A program made the translations under genes and the position numbers. From Phaseolus vulgaris (lineage: Eukaryota; Streptophyta; Magnoliopsida; Fabales; Fabaceae), in contig NC_023756.2 in assembly GCF_000499845.2 (NCBI RefSeq), positions 45,523,947 through 45,587,946 on the forward strand: a stretch of 64,000 nucleotides of DNA. Reading direction: 5' to 3'. Numbering within the stretch: the stretch's first letter is position 1; every line of letters starts with the position of its first letter. Positions 12,224-24,029 of the stretch are shown here, one piece after another. Under the pieces are notes generated by a model, which saw nothing but the letters and a program-made list of their open reading frames with translations, searched no databases and had not been told where the DNA came from.

Positions 12224-13242
12224 ACACTAGTACAAAATATTTCATCAACGATATTCTTCAAAGACGGTTTGGAGATAACCATTGTAAAAAACGAGGCGGT
12301 GGCAGTTCCGTAATTTTTTTGAATTTTCTTGCATTTTTGCATTTTTTTTGAATTTGTTTTGCACTTTTATGCGCAAAACACTTTGCCTCCCTTTCTCATT
12401 TTCACACAAATCTCACTTCTTTCTCACACTCTCATCTTCATTCTCACACTTTGCCTCCCTTTCTCATTCTAGCACCGTCCGCTCCGTTGCCAGCACCGCG
12501 TCCTGTGACCGTCGTCCAGCGACCGCCGCCCCGCGACCCACGCCCTGCAACCGCAACCACCGCCCTGCGAGCCGTGCCACCTGCCCTCGCGATCGTCACC
12601 CCTACCACGCATCGCCCTTTGCGAGTCCCGCGACCACACCCCTTTTGAGGTTAGTATATTTTTATTTATTATTGAATTATATATTAAATATTATTAACTA
12701 TATTTTGAAAGTGTTTGTTTTGAGTTAGATATTGATTCTATATATTGAACTATAGTTAGGTATGGATAAGGAGGCATAGAAAACATATGGTGAGCTACAA
12801 CAATGGTCAAAGAGTCTAATATAGCTAGATTAATAGATAATTGAGCATGCCATGACGTTGTTAGGATCTCATATAGACCTTTATGACCCTGGCCTATAAA
12901 TGGACCTTTATGTGCCTCTAAAATGTCTTTTATATTGTGACCAATGCCCTAATTGGTTCTATACATGTGACCCGCTATCAAGAAAAGAATTACAATAGCT
13001 AAATGATGGTGTCCGACCTTCGACAATTTTGATTTAATTTTCAATAATTATATATTGTTTTGACATATTGAACGCATTGGTTCTGAGTCCGGAGGTGTCC
13101 GACCTTCGGCAATTTTGATTTATTTTTAATGATTTCATTTTGAACGCATTGGTTTTAAGTCCGCACTGGTTCTTAGTTTAGCAGTTCTATGGATCGAAGT
13201 TGGATTAATACACCACGAAAAAAAAAATTAAAGGTTTATTCA
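12224..13242 (+). mobile_element. Nested element starting CACTAGTACAAAA with a G+C-rich exon-like segment
   Basis: Sequence that separates the two direct repeats. It begins CACTAGTACAAAATATTTC, then has pyrimidine-rich DNA in which CTTTGCCTCCCTTTCTCATT occurs twice (about 12383 and 12450). A G+C-rich segment at 12470-12645 could encode a Pro/Arg/Ala-rich peptide and is followed by GAG|GTTAGT, a good splice donor. Such layouts are common at the 5' side of plant DNA transposons. GTGTCCGACCTTCG recurs at about 13010 and 13096. No transposase domain was recognised. Confidence 0.4.
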
Positions 13243-13425
13243 AAATAAATTTATTTTGAATTATCATTTTTACAATTATTTTTTACACTAAGAAAAATTC
13301 TTAATGTTTAACCTTCATTAAAATTCTAAAGGTTTATTTTAAAACTTTAGTAAGATAATGAAGGTTTTTTTAACATTCGTTAAATTTCAAAGTTTTATTA
13401 TTAAAATCTAAGCAAAATAACAGAG
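13243..13425 (+). repeat. Direct repeat, copy B (partner 12041-12223)
   Basis: Second copy of the ~183-bp repeat, about 1.0 kb downstream of copy A. Its terminus-like word is CACTAAGAAAAA rather than CACTACAAGAAAA. It runs on into more of the same ~58-bp unit array to about 13600. Confidence 0.75.
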
Positions 13426-13625
13426 ATTTTTTTTTACTTTCAATAAGTTTCAAACTTTTATTCTACAACCTTAGCAAATTAACGCAAGTTTTTTCAACCT
13501 TTGTTACGTTTCAAATGTTTATTTAAAATCTCAATAAACGAAGGTTTTAGTAACCTTCATTAAATTTCAAAGATTTATTGTAGAACCTCAATAAAACACT
13601 CCACATTTTTCAAACTTTAATAAAT

Positions 13626-14554
13626 ATAATTGAATCTATTTATAAATAAATAATTAAAAACTATATAGTTTTAATATATGTTATAACTAAATTCTCTAAA
13701 ATTTTGAAAGCGTAACTCTACATTACAAATAAGTTTTCTAAAGTTTCATAAATTTATTTCAAAAATTCAACAAAATTACCTTGGATAATAAGTATTTCAA
13801 CAACTAATCTTGGATAATAAGTATTTCAACAGTATTTGCATTTTTTTTATGATTGATGGTAGTTAGCTTATATGATTATATTTTATGTGCAATTTTACTT
13901 TTAGTTATAATTGTTAATATTTAATTCTCATAATTTTGAAACATTTTAAATTAAGGTCTTTATTTTAAAATGTATCTAATAATTAATTGAATGTGAAAAT
14001 GAGAAGTAATAAAGTTAATTTCTCCTCGCAATATGTTCTTGCCATCTTTAGTCAAGAACACACATGGTTTTAAAGCCCACATCTAACTGATAATGCAATT
14101 ATTTAGGATATATAAAGTACTGATAAACATTAGTTGTTGTCGAGCTATATAACAGTGGCTTGTGACCCAAGTTGGGAAAGTAAAGTGATGGAAGAAGCAA
14201 TATAGGAGTAAGAAGAAAATAGTTGTGTTATTTAGTTTCTTCTATCTAGTATAATAAACATAAGTGTGGCTGAATTGTGATTTTTTGTTATGACTGTCGT
14301 CAACGGCCATTGAGTCTGTATTGGAAAGTAGTGTGTCTGTGGTAGAAGAGAGAAGTTATGATGATCATTAAAGATGGTGGAAAATGGAGTTGAAGGGTTA
14401 TTTCAAACGACAAGTCATTTTATGAAAATTTTGAAACTCGTGGTATTTTATGGAGGTTTTTAAACCCATGATATTTAACAAAGGTTTTGAAACCTATGAT
14501 ATTTTATGAAGGTTCTTAAACCTTGGTATTTAAAAGGGGTTCCAAAAGACTTTA
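13626..14554. other. A+T-rich spacer inside the CACTA-like remnant
   Basis: No gene seen. 13790-13830 repeats the phrase CTTGGATAATAAGTATTTCA twice. The segment 14160-14400 is less A+T-rich but has no long open frame. The end holds the three ~36-bp units noted for the CACTA-like remnant. Confidence 0.3.
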
Positions 14555-14985
14555 CTTGTTACTTGTTACCTGTTACCTGTTACCTGCTACCTGCTACCTG
14601 TTACCTGCTACCTGCTACCTGCTACCTGCTACCTGCTACCTGCTACCTGCTACCTGCTACCTGCTACCTGCTACCTGCTACCTGCTACCTGCTACCTGCT
14701 ACCTGCTACCTGCTACCTGCTACCTGCTACCTGCTACCTGCTACCTGCTACCTGCTACCTGCTACCTGCTACCTGCTACCTGCTACCTGCTACCTGCTAC
14801 CTGCTACATATTACCTGCTACCTATTACCTGCTACATATTACCTGCTACCTATTACCTGCTACCTGCTACCTAGGTTTACCTGTTACCTGCTACCTGCTA
14901 CCTAGGTTTACCTGTTACTTAGTACCTGGTACCTGGTACCTAGGTATCGCTACCTGGTACTTAGGTACCGCTACGCTACCTCATA
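14555..14985 (+). repeat. TACCTGC heptamer minisatellite
   Basis: A near-perfect tandem array of the 7-bp unit TACCTGC, about 45 units from 14565 to 14873, with TTACCTG variants at the left and ACATATT/ACCTATT variants at the right. A degenerate tail (CCTAGGTTTACCTG, CCTGGTACCTAGG) runs to about 14985. Because 7 is not a multiple of 3, every plus-strand frame reads the same cyclic peptide, so the long open frames here are artefacts. The minus strand reads a stop every 21 bases in each frame. It is not a telomere repeat (plants use TTTAGGG). Confidence 0.97.
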
Positions 14986-15052
14986 CGTATTACACTTTTT
15001 TTCGTATGATATTAATTATTTTAAATTTAAACACGTTGCAGTTTTAAAATTA

Positions 15053-15421
15053 GGCAATTTCTTTATGCACCATATCAAATTTAACCTGCACCTTATTATT
15101 TTTTTAAATTCCCAAAATTACCCTTGTTCTGAATTTTAAATTTTGGAATAGTAAATATAATTAAAAAATAAAAAAATATATTCTAGATAAAAAAAATCTG
15201 GAACACAAAATTGAAAATGCAGGATAAAAATTTCCAGAATTTAAAAATATGTTCAGATATCCAAATCCAGAATATTGTTGATTAAAAGGTTTCAGAAGTA
15301 ATTTTTATTTACATCCTCTTTTTATTTAAGGTTATTTTCGTAATTTTGAAGTGACATTTTGATATTTTCAAAAATAGGTTGGGTGGATGTTGAAATTAAT
15401 ATGGTGCAGGGAGCATTTGCC
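15053..15421. mobile_element. Mutator-like MITE with 9-bp target duplication
   Basis: A 369-bp element with inverted ends of about 40 bp: left GGCAATTTCTTTATGCACC, right (reverse complement) GGCAAATGCTCCCTGCACC, continuing with ATAT.AA.TT.AAC. It is flanked on both sides by the identical 9-mer TTAAAATTA (15044-15052 and 15422-15430), the target-duplication length of Mutator-like elements. There is no coding capacity. A related copy is at 61735-62068. Confidence 0.85.
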
Positions 15422-15430
15422 TTAAAATTA

Positions 15431-17587
15431 TAATTGGAAAACTTTATTATTTCCATAATAGTTTAAATTAATTTCTAAATTCAATTAAATTACTCAAATT
15501 CAGTTACGAATTTCGATATTAAAATTATAATCATGAAAAAATAAATCCAATTACGGATTGCATCTCAATCTCATAGTTATAACAATAGAATTTTAAATTC
15601 AATTACGAACACATCTCAATCTCCAAAATATTACTATTCATATCTCTTAAACCAAATATATTCATATAAAATATAGGTTTAATAGTTTTTTCTTTATTTA
15701 TAATTTTTTTCAATTTTAGACAATATATTACAAATAGCACCGTTAAATCACAACACAATTAATTTTATCAACGTTACACAACAATCAATTTTGCTATTAT
15801 ATGAACGTTAACATTAACAGAAGAAACTATTTCATTAATTTTAATAAAATTAAGATTAAATTAAAAAAAAATAACAAATAAAGAGATAAAAGCTATTAAA
15901 CCTTAAATATATTAACACATTTTTTCTCATTTCTTTTAATTAATATTATTCCAAGGTTTTGACATCTATATAATGTCACTGTCGGTTCATTAAATGCTGT
16001 CTTCTAAACTATTTCCAATTTGTTTTTCTTCTTTCCATGTGCTATGTTCCTTTATTTAAATTATTATTATCTTTAATTTATTTTCTTTCTGATCTAATAA
16101 AGCATAAATGTTCTTTAACACCAACATTCACAAGGCAATCTTTTAATAATAATTCTCTCACATTTTTTTATTACTACCCTCTTATTATAAAGTACAAATA
16201 ACGTGGTGTTGGGTGGGAATATTATATATGACTTGGTAAAAAGAAAAACTTTATGAACCATCATTGTTCTTTAATCTTAAAAATTAAAACTAATGTTTGG
16301 TTGCAAGTTTAGTTGACTTTTAATGTCATTCTTCATCACAAAATATTTGCTTTCAATGCAAGATTATGACATTGTCTAAACTATTTAAATTTTTATAATA
16401 AATTTGATTAAGATACTCATATTTACTTTTCCACAATTTCTTAAAGTCAAATATATATTCACTTCTTAAACAAATGACTAATTTTAGGGTTTTTTTTTAT
16501 AATTTTACTAAAAAAATTATTAAATAAAAATAAGCTTTAAAAAAATCATTATATTAACTAAATTATATATAATTTAAAAATTAAATAAGTATTAATATAT
16601 AAATAATTTTTATTATTAATAAAATTTATAAACTAATTTATTATTATTACTTTAAAAATTATCCACATCCACTAGGTATCTTCTATTCTAGGACTTTTCT
16701 ATTGATAATTTTAATTTTGTAGTAATTTTTTATTTCAGAAAATGTAAGAAAATAAGATAATATAATTTCTAACAATAAAGATGAAATGAATAATAAAACT
16801 TAAAAATATTAGTTGCTGATGAGAGAAGAAACAGTATGCATGTTGCTGTACTTTAAAATATACAAAAATGTGTCACACTCAACACCTTAAAATCTCCAGT
16901 TGTTAAGATTCTTCCATCCAATCCAAATCATTGTTTTTAAAAATGGAAAATACTAATATCTCTCTAAAACTAGTTAGAATTTTTCAAAAGGTTTTTTTAA
17001 TTGAAATAGGTTAAAATGTATGATATTTATAATATTAAAAAATATTAACCTAAGATACCTATTAAAGAATAAAAAAACTTAGTTTTTACATTCTTTAATT
17101 GGCATCTCAAGATATTACTCCCTGGTGTTCCAAAACAGTAATATTTTAATGTTTTTTATTCTGATTAAGGAATATTTAATTAATACAAATTTAAGAAAAA
17201 TACTGCTTTAAATAATTTCTGTCGCTTTCTCAGTTACAAACTAATTATTCTTATTTATTATAGAAATATTATAAGAACAGCTTCAAGTTAAAAGAATGTC
17301 GTTTTAAGTTGAAAGAGGTATTTAGTATTATTTAAGTGAAAATTTTATTCTGTTCTAATTTTTTTTAATATACTCATATAACTTTGAATTGTTTTTTTTT
17401 TAATTTATTAATCTGGGTTTTTACTATTAGTAATGAAAAAGACCTTTGAACAAGAAGAAGATCTTCACCATCACACATGTGCAGTGGTGAATAACCAAAC
17501 ACCAAATACACATAACAAACACACACTTCCATTAACAGAGACAAACAATAACAACAACATAGAAAAAACAGAACACAGAGAAAGAAG
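15431..17587. other. A+T-rich spacer and LEA_2 promoter
   Basis: No gene seen. 16500-16650 resembles half of the foldback CACTA MITE family. The last ~100 bases before 17588 are A/C-rich (CAAACAATAACAACAACATAG) and look like the LEA_2 5' UTR. No clear TATA box could be fixed. Confidence 0.45.
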
Positions 17588-19243
17588 ATGCATGCCAAAA
17601 CAGATTCTGAGGTAACAAGCCTTGCCGCGTCTTCTCCCACGCGCTCCCCTCCTCGCCGCCCTCTCTACTACGTTCAGAGTCCTTCCAGGGACTCCCACGA
17701 CGGCGAGAAGACTGCCACGACATCGTTTCACTCCACCCCTGTTTTGAGCCCTGTTGCTTCCCCTCCCCACTCGCGCCACTCCTCCTCCACGCGCTTCTCC
17801 AAGAAGGACCACAGCCACAATCTGAAGCCCTGGAAGCAAATCGATATCATTGAAGAGGAAGGCCTTCTCCAAGGTGATGATCGCCGCAATGGGCTCCCTC
17901 GTCGCTGCTACTTTCTCGCCTTTGTTGTTGGGTTCCTGCTTCTCTTCTCCCTCTTCTCGCTCATCCTCTGGGGGGCTAGTAGACCCATGAAGCCCAAGAT
18001 CTCCGTCAAGGTCTATTTCCATTTTGTCTCTGCTTCTTTTTGGTTTTGATCCTTGGTTTGAGCTTTTCAGGGTGGATGGTGAGGTGGGGCATGATCAAGT
18101 TTGAGTTTTCAGGATGGAGTCTGAGATGGTTCGTGGTCAAAAAATTTCATTTTTACACTGGAATACGAACTGGGGCTTAATGGTTTTTCAATTTTAGTAT
18201 GAAATATTACAGTCAATTTCGCGTTTTTAGGATGAAATCTGATCTGGGTCTTCCTAGTTTTTGAATTTCGGAATGCAATCTTAACTGGGTCTGGATAACT
18301 TTTAAACTTTAGAATGAAACACAAAGTGAGTCTTGATCGATCTCGTGTACTTAGAATGAAATCTGGAGCGGGTCAATCTTTTAATTTTACAATGAAACGT
18401 GAACTGGATCTTGGTAGTAATTTTTCTCTTTTTAGAATGATTTATACGAGCTTGGTGATGATCAATTTTGAAGTTTTAGGACGAAATCTGAAGTGGGCAT
18501 TGGTGAAGTTTTCAATCTCAGAATGAAACATGAACTGTGTGTTGATCAATACGAAATCGGAAGTGGGCCAAGTTGTAGTTCGAAATGTCATTTTTGGAGT
18601 GAACAGTGTAGCTCTTGATTAATTTGATGTTATTAGGATGAAATCTGAAGTGGGTCTATTTTTTGGGTCATTTTGCAGAGCATAAAGTTTGATGATGTTA
18701 GAGTACAAGCTGGTTCAGATCCAACTGGTGTGGCCACCGATATGATCACAATGAATTCCACTTTGAAGTTCACATACCGCAACACAGGCACATTTTTCGG
18801 GGTCCATGTCACAGCCACACCCGTGGAACTCTCCTATTCAGACATCGTAATTGCTTCTGGCAATGTAAGATTCATGGAAACCAAGCAACACAGCACAGAG
18901 ATGTTTGGTGTTTCACTTTTTCTAACGTTGGAACTGGTTGTTGTTGTTGTTGTTGTAGATGAAGAAGTTTTATCAGTCTAGGAGGAGCCAAAGGTTGGTG
19001 AGTGTAGCAGTGATGGGTAACAGGATCCCTCTATATGGAAGTGGTGCTAGCCTAAGTAGCACAACGGGTATGCCCACAGTGCCTGTGCCATTGAACCTAA
19101 ACTTTGTCCTACGATCTAGGGCTTATGTGCTTGGGAAATTGGTGAAGCCTAAGTACTACAAAACCATTCAATGTTCCATCACTTTGGATCCCAAGAAGCT
19201 CAGTTCTCCAGTTTCTCTCAAAAAATCTTGCAGACATGATTGA
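17588..19243 (+). CDS. LEA_2 / NDR1-HIN1-like single-pass membrane protein (297 aa, 3 exons)
   Basis: Member of the plant 'late embryogenesis abundant hydroxyproline-rich glycoprotein' group (like At1g45688 and At5g42860 as I recall). Exons 17588-18010, 18679-18864 and 18959-19243 join in phase. Residues 1-106 are Ser/Pro-rich and cytosolic, with the group signature RRPLYYVQSPSRDSHDGEK. A hydrophobic segment at about 107-129 (CYFLAFVVGFLLLFSLFSLI) is the membrane anchor. The rest is the LEA_2 beta-sandwich domain (SIKFDDVRVQAGSDPTG; MNSTLKFTYRNTGTFFGVHV), ending with KYYKTIQCSITLDPKKL. Such proteins sit in the plasma membrane with the LEA_2 domain outside or associated with the wall; the exact role is unknown. 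Exon 3 follows a (GTT)n-rich polypyrimidine tract. Intron 1 is filled by a tandem repeat. Confidence 0.9.
18068..18668 (+). repeat. Degenerate ~43-bp tandem repeat filling LEA_2 intron 1
   Basis: About 14 successive units, each starting near TTTTAGGATGAAATCTGAA and going on with .TGGGTCTTGGT..A, then a T-rich tail. Clear starts lie near 18111, 18225, 18310, 18351, 18388, 18433, 18476, 18519 and 18634, and length varies from about 33 to 45 bp. Each unit carries its own T-rich stretch plus TTTTAG, the shape of a plant splice acceptor. Confidence 0.8.
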
Positions 19244-21598
19244 TACATACACATGTGGTAGAGATTATGTGGAATGCACATGCAAAAGAATTATTTGAAA
19301 AGATAAAATAAAAATAAGAACATTATTATTCTATGTTCAATGGATTCTTCTGATGTTTGGGAAGAAATGGAGGTAACAGCTCAGACAAGGACGCGTTTTT
19401 GGGAGTATTTGGCTGCACAAATTGCCTCAAATTGCGGAAAGACAAAGACATGATGTTGGGTTGGGTAGAGAAATGTGACATTGTGGATTTGTGATTGGTC
19501 ATTTCAAGAAGACTTTTTATGTGTGTGTGTTGATTATTTGTCTGATTTTAATCTATTAATTGTAAAAGTGACAGGTAATTTGAATTCATTGAGTCTAATT
19601 GTTGTAATTGCATCTTTGTCCTTGTAATTATGGTGTAATTATAGGTTTTTGAGAGTTGTTTTTATCTGTTAGGTGAGTTTTATGATGGTGGAGTCATCAT
19701 GGTTCAGTGCATCATAAAGATCAATTCAATGGGTCTTCTTGGATCTTTCAATTCATCATTACTCAAGAAGAGAATTATTTAATATCCTTTTTGCAAAATA
19801 TTTACTTACTTACTTTTCATACTTATCTAATATATAAAAAAATTGAATATATTTTATGTTTCTAAAACATTAAATTTATTTTTAAATTTTTATTAAAAAC
19901 AACATTATAATTTCTATTTTTTTTACTATTTCTAAAAATCTGTAATTTTGGTCTATATTTTAAACAATAAATTATTATTATTATTTGTAGTTATAATATA
20001 AAATAAAAAATTTAAATTAAACTATATTTTATAAATAGATGTCTTAAAATTAATAAATTTACTATAAATATTATATAAAATGTTTTTAGTAAAAATAACG
20101 CTTTATTATTAATAGAAAACAATTTTAAAAAATTATACTTTTAGGAGAATATTAAGACAAAATAAAGTTGGAATAGTTTGAAAAACACCATAAACTCTTC
20201 TAAAAATATATTAAATTTATAATACATTCAAATTCATCAAGCTCAACTTTAAACTAGGAAAGAGATAATTGAGTTGGATGATGCTCACCCATTAACGTTT
20301 TCTTTAGAGATTGCTAGTTCTCACATTTGTTTGAAAAATGATTCTTTCACATCACATAAAATAAAACACTCCCATGACCTGTTTTAATAATATAATAATT
20401 TATATTGAATATAGAAAAATATGATTAAAATAAGTGGAAGTATTTATTTTAGCAGTGTCAAACTATTTATTTTGTTTTTTTTTTATGAATAAAAAATTTA
20501 AAGAATTTAAGAGGTAGAAAATGGTAATGGGGGTTAACATGGGAAAAAATGAGGAACATATAGATGTCTCTTTCCATTGTTCCATTTGTGATATTTGTGG
20601 TCATTTTTAACCTCTTTTAAGTGTTATGTTTTTTATATAAAAAAAAAGTGTTAATTAGTTATTACTCTAGATTATAGTTGGAGATACTCCAAATACTCTT
20701 TTTATAATTTATACTGTTTAAGAACAAGGACAAAAAATGTGTAAGTGGGTGGAAGAAACCTTAATTGGTCTGAAAGTGAAAGGTTTTGTTGGGAAAATGG
20801 TTGGTGCATGCATGTGTCTTCTTCAACACAAAGAGATAGATTGTGTTTGTTCCCCAATCTATGAAATATCAATCTCTTTGCACCATGGAATCATTACTTT
20901 TCCTTATCAACTTTGCCTCTTTATTCTACTATTTCAACCACATAGATTCAATTGTTTGCTAACTAAACTAAACATTTAAGCATATGAATATATTAATATG
21001 GACTTTACAAATATACTATTTGCATAGAGGATGATTTAGTGAAATTCAAGGATGTATTATTGTTATATTTTACAAAATCTCATTTTGTACTTTAACATAA
21101 ACAAATTTGTGGTCGTTTGAATTAGGTTAAGTTGGTAATGTTCCACTAACTATGATCCTAAGTCAATTTTAAGTATGTTAAAAAATCCCATTTGTTTATT
21201 TTTTTTTTGAAGTTCCTATAACCTAATCAATTTCTTTAAGCAAGTACCCTATAATTTACATGTTTTGTACACACAACTACAAATTCAGACTCTTGCATGT
21301 ATCAACTTCAATGCTAAATTTAATGAATAATTCAACAAATGTTTCTAATGCGAATGCACTTAGATAGAGTTGGTAAAAAAATCAATTAAATCAACTCTAA
21401 GTTGAAATTAAAAGAAAAATAATAATAAGATTAAATATGATAAATTTAAAGTTGGTTTGGCCGACTCTAAATTTAGCTATTGCTAATAACAAAATTTTAA
21501 TATTTATTTAAGTTTGTGTAAGATAATTTTACGTTAGTCTTACAATTTGTGTGTCATGTGACTTTAAATATGAATTGTTGTTAACTTTTAATTTACGA
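19244..21598. other. A+T-rich spacer with one unassigned 80-codon open frame
   Basis: Begins with LEA_2 3' UTR. An ATG-started open frame at 20737-20979 lies in a pocket of higher G+C and follows TTTATAATTTATAC, but its product has no motif I recognise. A short imperfect inverted repeat (AAAGAGAT...ATCTCTTT, 20830-20880) lies in it. I do not call it a gene. Confidence 0.35.
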
Positions 21599-22292
21599 CA
21601 TTGATTTCGGTAACTCCTATCTTCAATTTGAATTTATTTGTTTTGGGTACATATATTATAATCACTATAATGAAAAAAATTTGCAAAGGCAAATGGCAAA
21701 AACAAATCCTCCAACGTCTGGGTTTCTAACCTTAGATCTCTAAGCTCATTCCATTATAATTGACGATGTAGAAAGGCTTCTGGTTTCGAACAACGTTGAT
21801 TCTCTTACTTGTGGCTTCGTTTTCTTAGAAAAACATTGATTTTGGTAATCCCTACCTCCAGTTTGAACTTATTTGTTTTGGGTACATATATTATAATCAT
21901 TATCATGAAAAACAAAATTGCAAAAGCAAATGGCAAATGGCAAAAACAAATCCATCAACGTTGAAATTTTTGGGTTTCTAACCTTAAATATCTAAGCTCA
22001 TTCCATTTTGGTTCTCTTACTTGTGGCTTTGTTTTCTTATAAAAGCATTGATTTTGGTAACCCCTACCTCCGCTTTGAATTTATTTGTTTTGGGTACATA
22101 TATTATAATCACTATCATGAAAAACAAAATTGCAAAAGCAAATGGCAAGTGGAAAAAATAAATCAATCAACGTTGAAATTTTTGGGTTTCTAACCTTAGA
22201 TCTCTAATCTCATTCCATTATAATAGACGATGTAAAAAGACTTATGGTTTCGAGTTACATTAGTTCTCTTACTTGTGACTTCGTTTTCTTAG
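21599..22292 (+). repeat. Three tandem copies of a ~212-247-bp unit
   Basis: Copies start at about 21599, 21834 and 22046, each with CATTGATTT.GGTAA.CCCTA, then TTATTTGTTTTGGGTACATA, GCAAATGGCAA, GGGTTTCTAACCTTA, and end in TCTCTTACTTGTG.CTTCGT. Copy 2 lacks the ATAATTGACGATGTA.AAAG stretch of copies 1 and 3. No coding signal. The left part of a unit also flanks the first copy only weakly. Confidence 0.85.
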
Positions 22293-22440
22293 GCGATGGT
22301 GGTTTCCCTCATATTCCAACACTTTTTTTATAAGCAAATTTGTGGGCTAAATAACACACAATTGAGTTTTCATCTAATTTTGAAAATTTTGATGACATAA
22401 ATACATAAAGTCAATGTAACTAACTTTACATAGTCTTAGC

Positions 22441-23978
22441 ACGATGTTACGCTATAAAGAGTCAAAATTTTAAAGTCAACTATAATTAACTAACCTATGT
22501 AATTTTATAGTCAACCATATGCAATACAAATTTAATGTTATTTATTAATTAGCTTCAATTTTTTATAGCTAATATCAATTTTTAATAAATATTAATTATT
22601 TCAAAATACAATAAAATAATTAATAATAATATTTTAAGTATATAAATATGTTCTACTAACATAATTATTAATATTAGTTTGAATTGTTAGTCTATTACAC
22701 CATACAATAAAAAAATATTAAAAATTAAATCATTTTGAATGAATTTAGTTAAAAATATACACGCACTCACTAGCAAACACACATATCTACACACGCTCAT
22801 ACATATCCACACACATTCACATTCATTCACATCCATGCACATGCCACACACAACCACACTTTTCAAGAAGTATACATAATTTTTTAAGAGTTTTTAAAAA
22901 ACTAAAAAAAAAAACTAATGTCATGTATATGTATTTAGACACATTAATAATATATATATATATATGTAAAATATTAAATAAGCAATAAAAATTTAAAGAT
23001 AGCACTAATTTACATTCTCATGATAAATTCTTATTTAAGTGAGATTAATATTCGTGATCTATTTTAACTTCTACGTAATTTATAAAAAAGTAAATTTGCG
23101 TTAATAAATTTATTTATTAAATTATAATTAATTGTGTAAATTTATATTATCTAGAAAACATAATTTATCTTTCATATTTTTTTAAGAGTTTTAAAAAGAA
23201 CATAAAAAAAACTAATGTAATGTATTTAAACATTAATACTATATATAATACATAATAAAATATTGAATAAATAATGAGAATTTCATAAATGTAAAATATT
23301 TTTTTTTTCAAAGTTTTGTTATCATAGTGATTATGATTTGATATTAAATATTCTTTTACACTGTTAGAAAATAATTAATTAGAATATATGTATTATTATG
23401 TAAAATTGAAATGTAAAAAGTGCATAGGTATAGGTGGATGTATATGTGTATTTTGAATCTACTTTTTTTTACAAAATAATTATCTTTTTATTAAATTTGC
23501 AGAGTTTAGTTTTATATTATTATTATAGAGTCACATCTAATAAAATAAAATCAATTTAACTAAGATAAGGAGTCAGCTTAACTCATGCTAAAAAAGAGAC
23601 AATATTATAAAATTGATAGTAATTAATTAACATATATAATTTTATAGTCAAACAATCTGCAACACAAATTTAAAGTTATTTATTAATTAATTTCAAATTT
23701 TTATTGTAATGTCAACTTTTAACCGACGCTAAATATTAATTATTTTAAAATACAATAAAATAATTAATAATACATTCTTTTAAGTATAAAAAAACATGTT
23801 CTATTAACATAATTATGTTAGTTTAACTTGTTATCTATCACATTAAACAATAAAAAAATATTAAAAATAAAATCAATTTAAATGAGTTTAGTTAAAAATG
23901 CTGATACACACTCACTCACACACGTGCAAACACACACTCACACACCCATGCACATGCTGCCACACACACCCACACTTA

Positions 23979-24029
<51 letters not shown>

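Larger units (their letters stand above)
12083..14540 (+). mobile_element. CACTA-like element remnant with subterminal repeats
   Basis: CACTACAAGAAAAAAAGG at about 12083 has the form of a CACTA (En/Spm) terminus. It is followed by six or so imperfect ~58-bp units around AACCTTCATTAAATTTCAAA and GGTTTATT.TAAAACCT, in 12100-12223 and again in 13290-13600, like CACTA subterminal repeats. Three ~36-bp units around AAACCTATGATATTTTATG at 14440-14535 may be the other subterminal block. No matching inverted right end and no transposase are visible, so the limits are provisional. Confidence 0.5.

Noticed and set aside
12348..12728. Overlapping Pro/Arg-rich frames
   Set aside because: Composition-driven frames in a G+C-rich transposon segment; no domain.
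14506..15047. Plus-strand frames of 122 and 174 codons of a seven-residue repeat
   Set aside because: Produced by the 7-bp minisatellite, which is open in every forward frame; not a protein gene.
17471..18022. 183-codon minus-strand open frame with many Gly/Arg
   Set aside because: Antisense to LEA_2 exon 1; the plus-strand exon has a recognised domain and splice sites.
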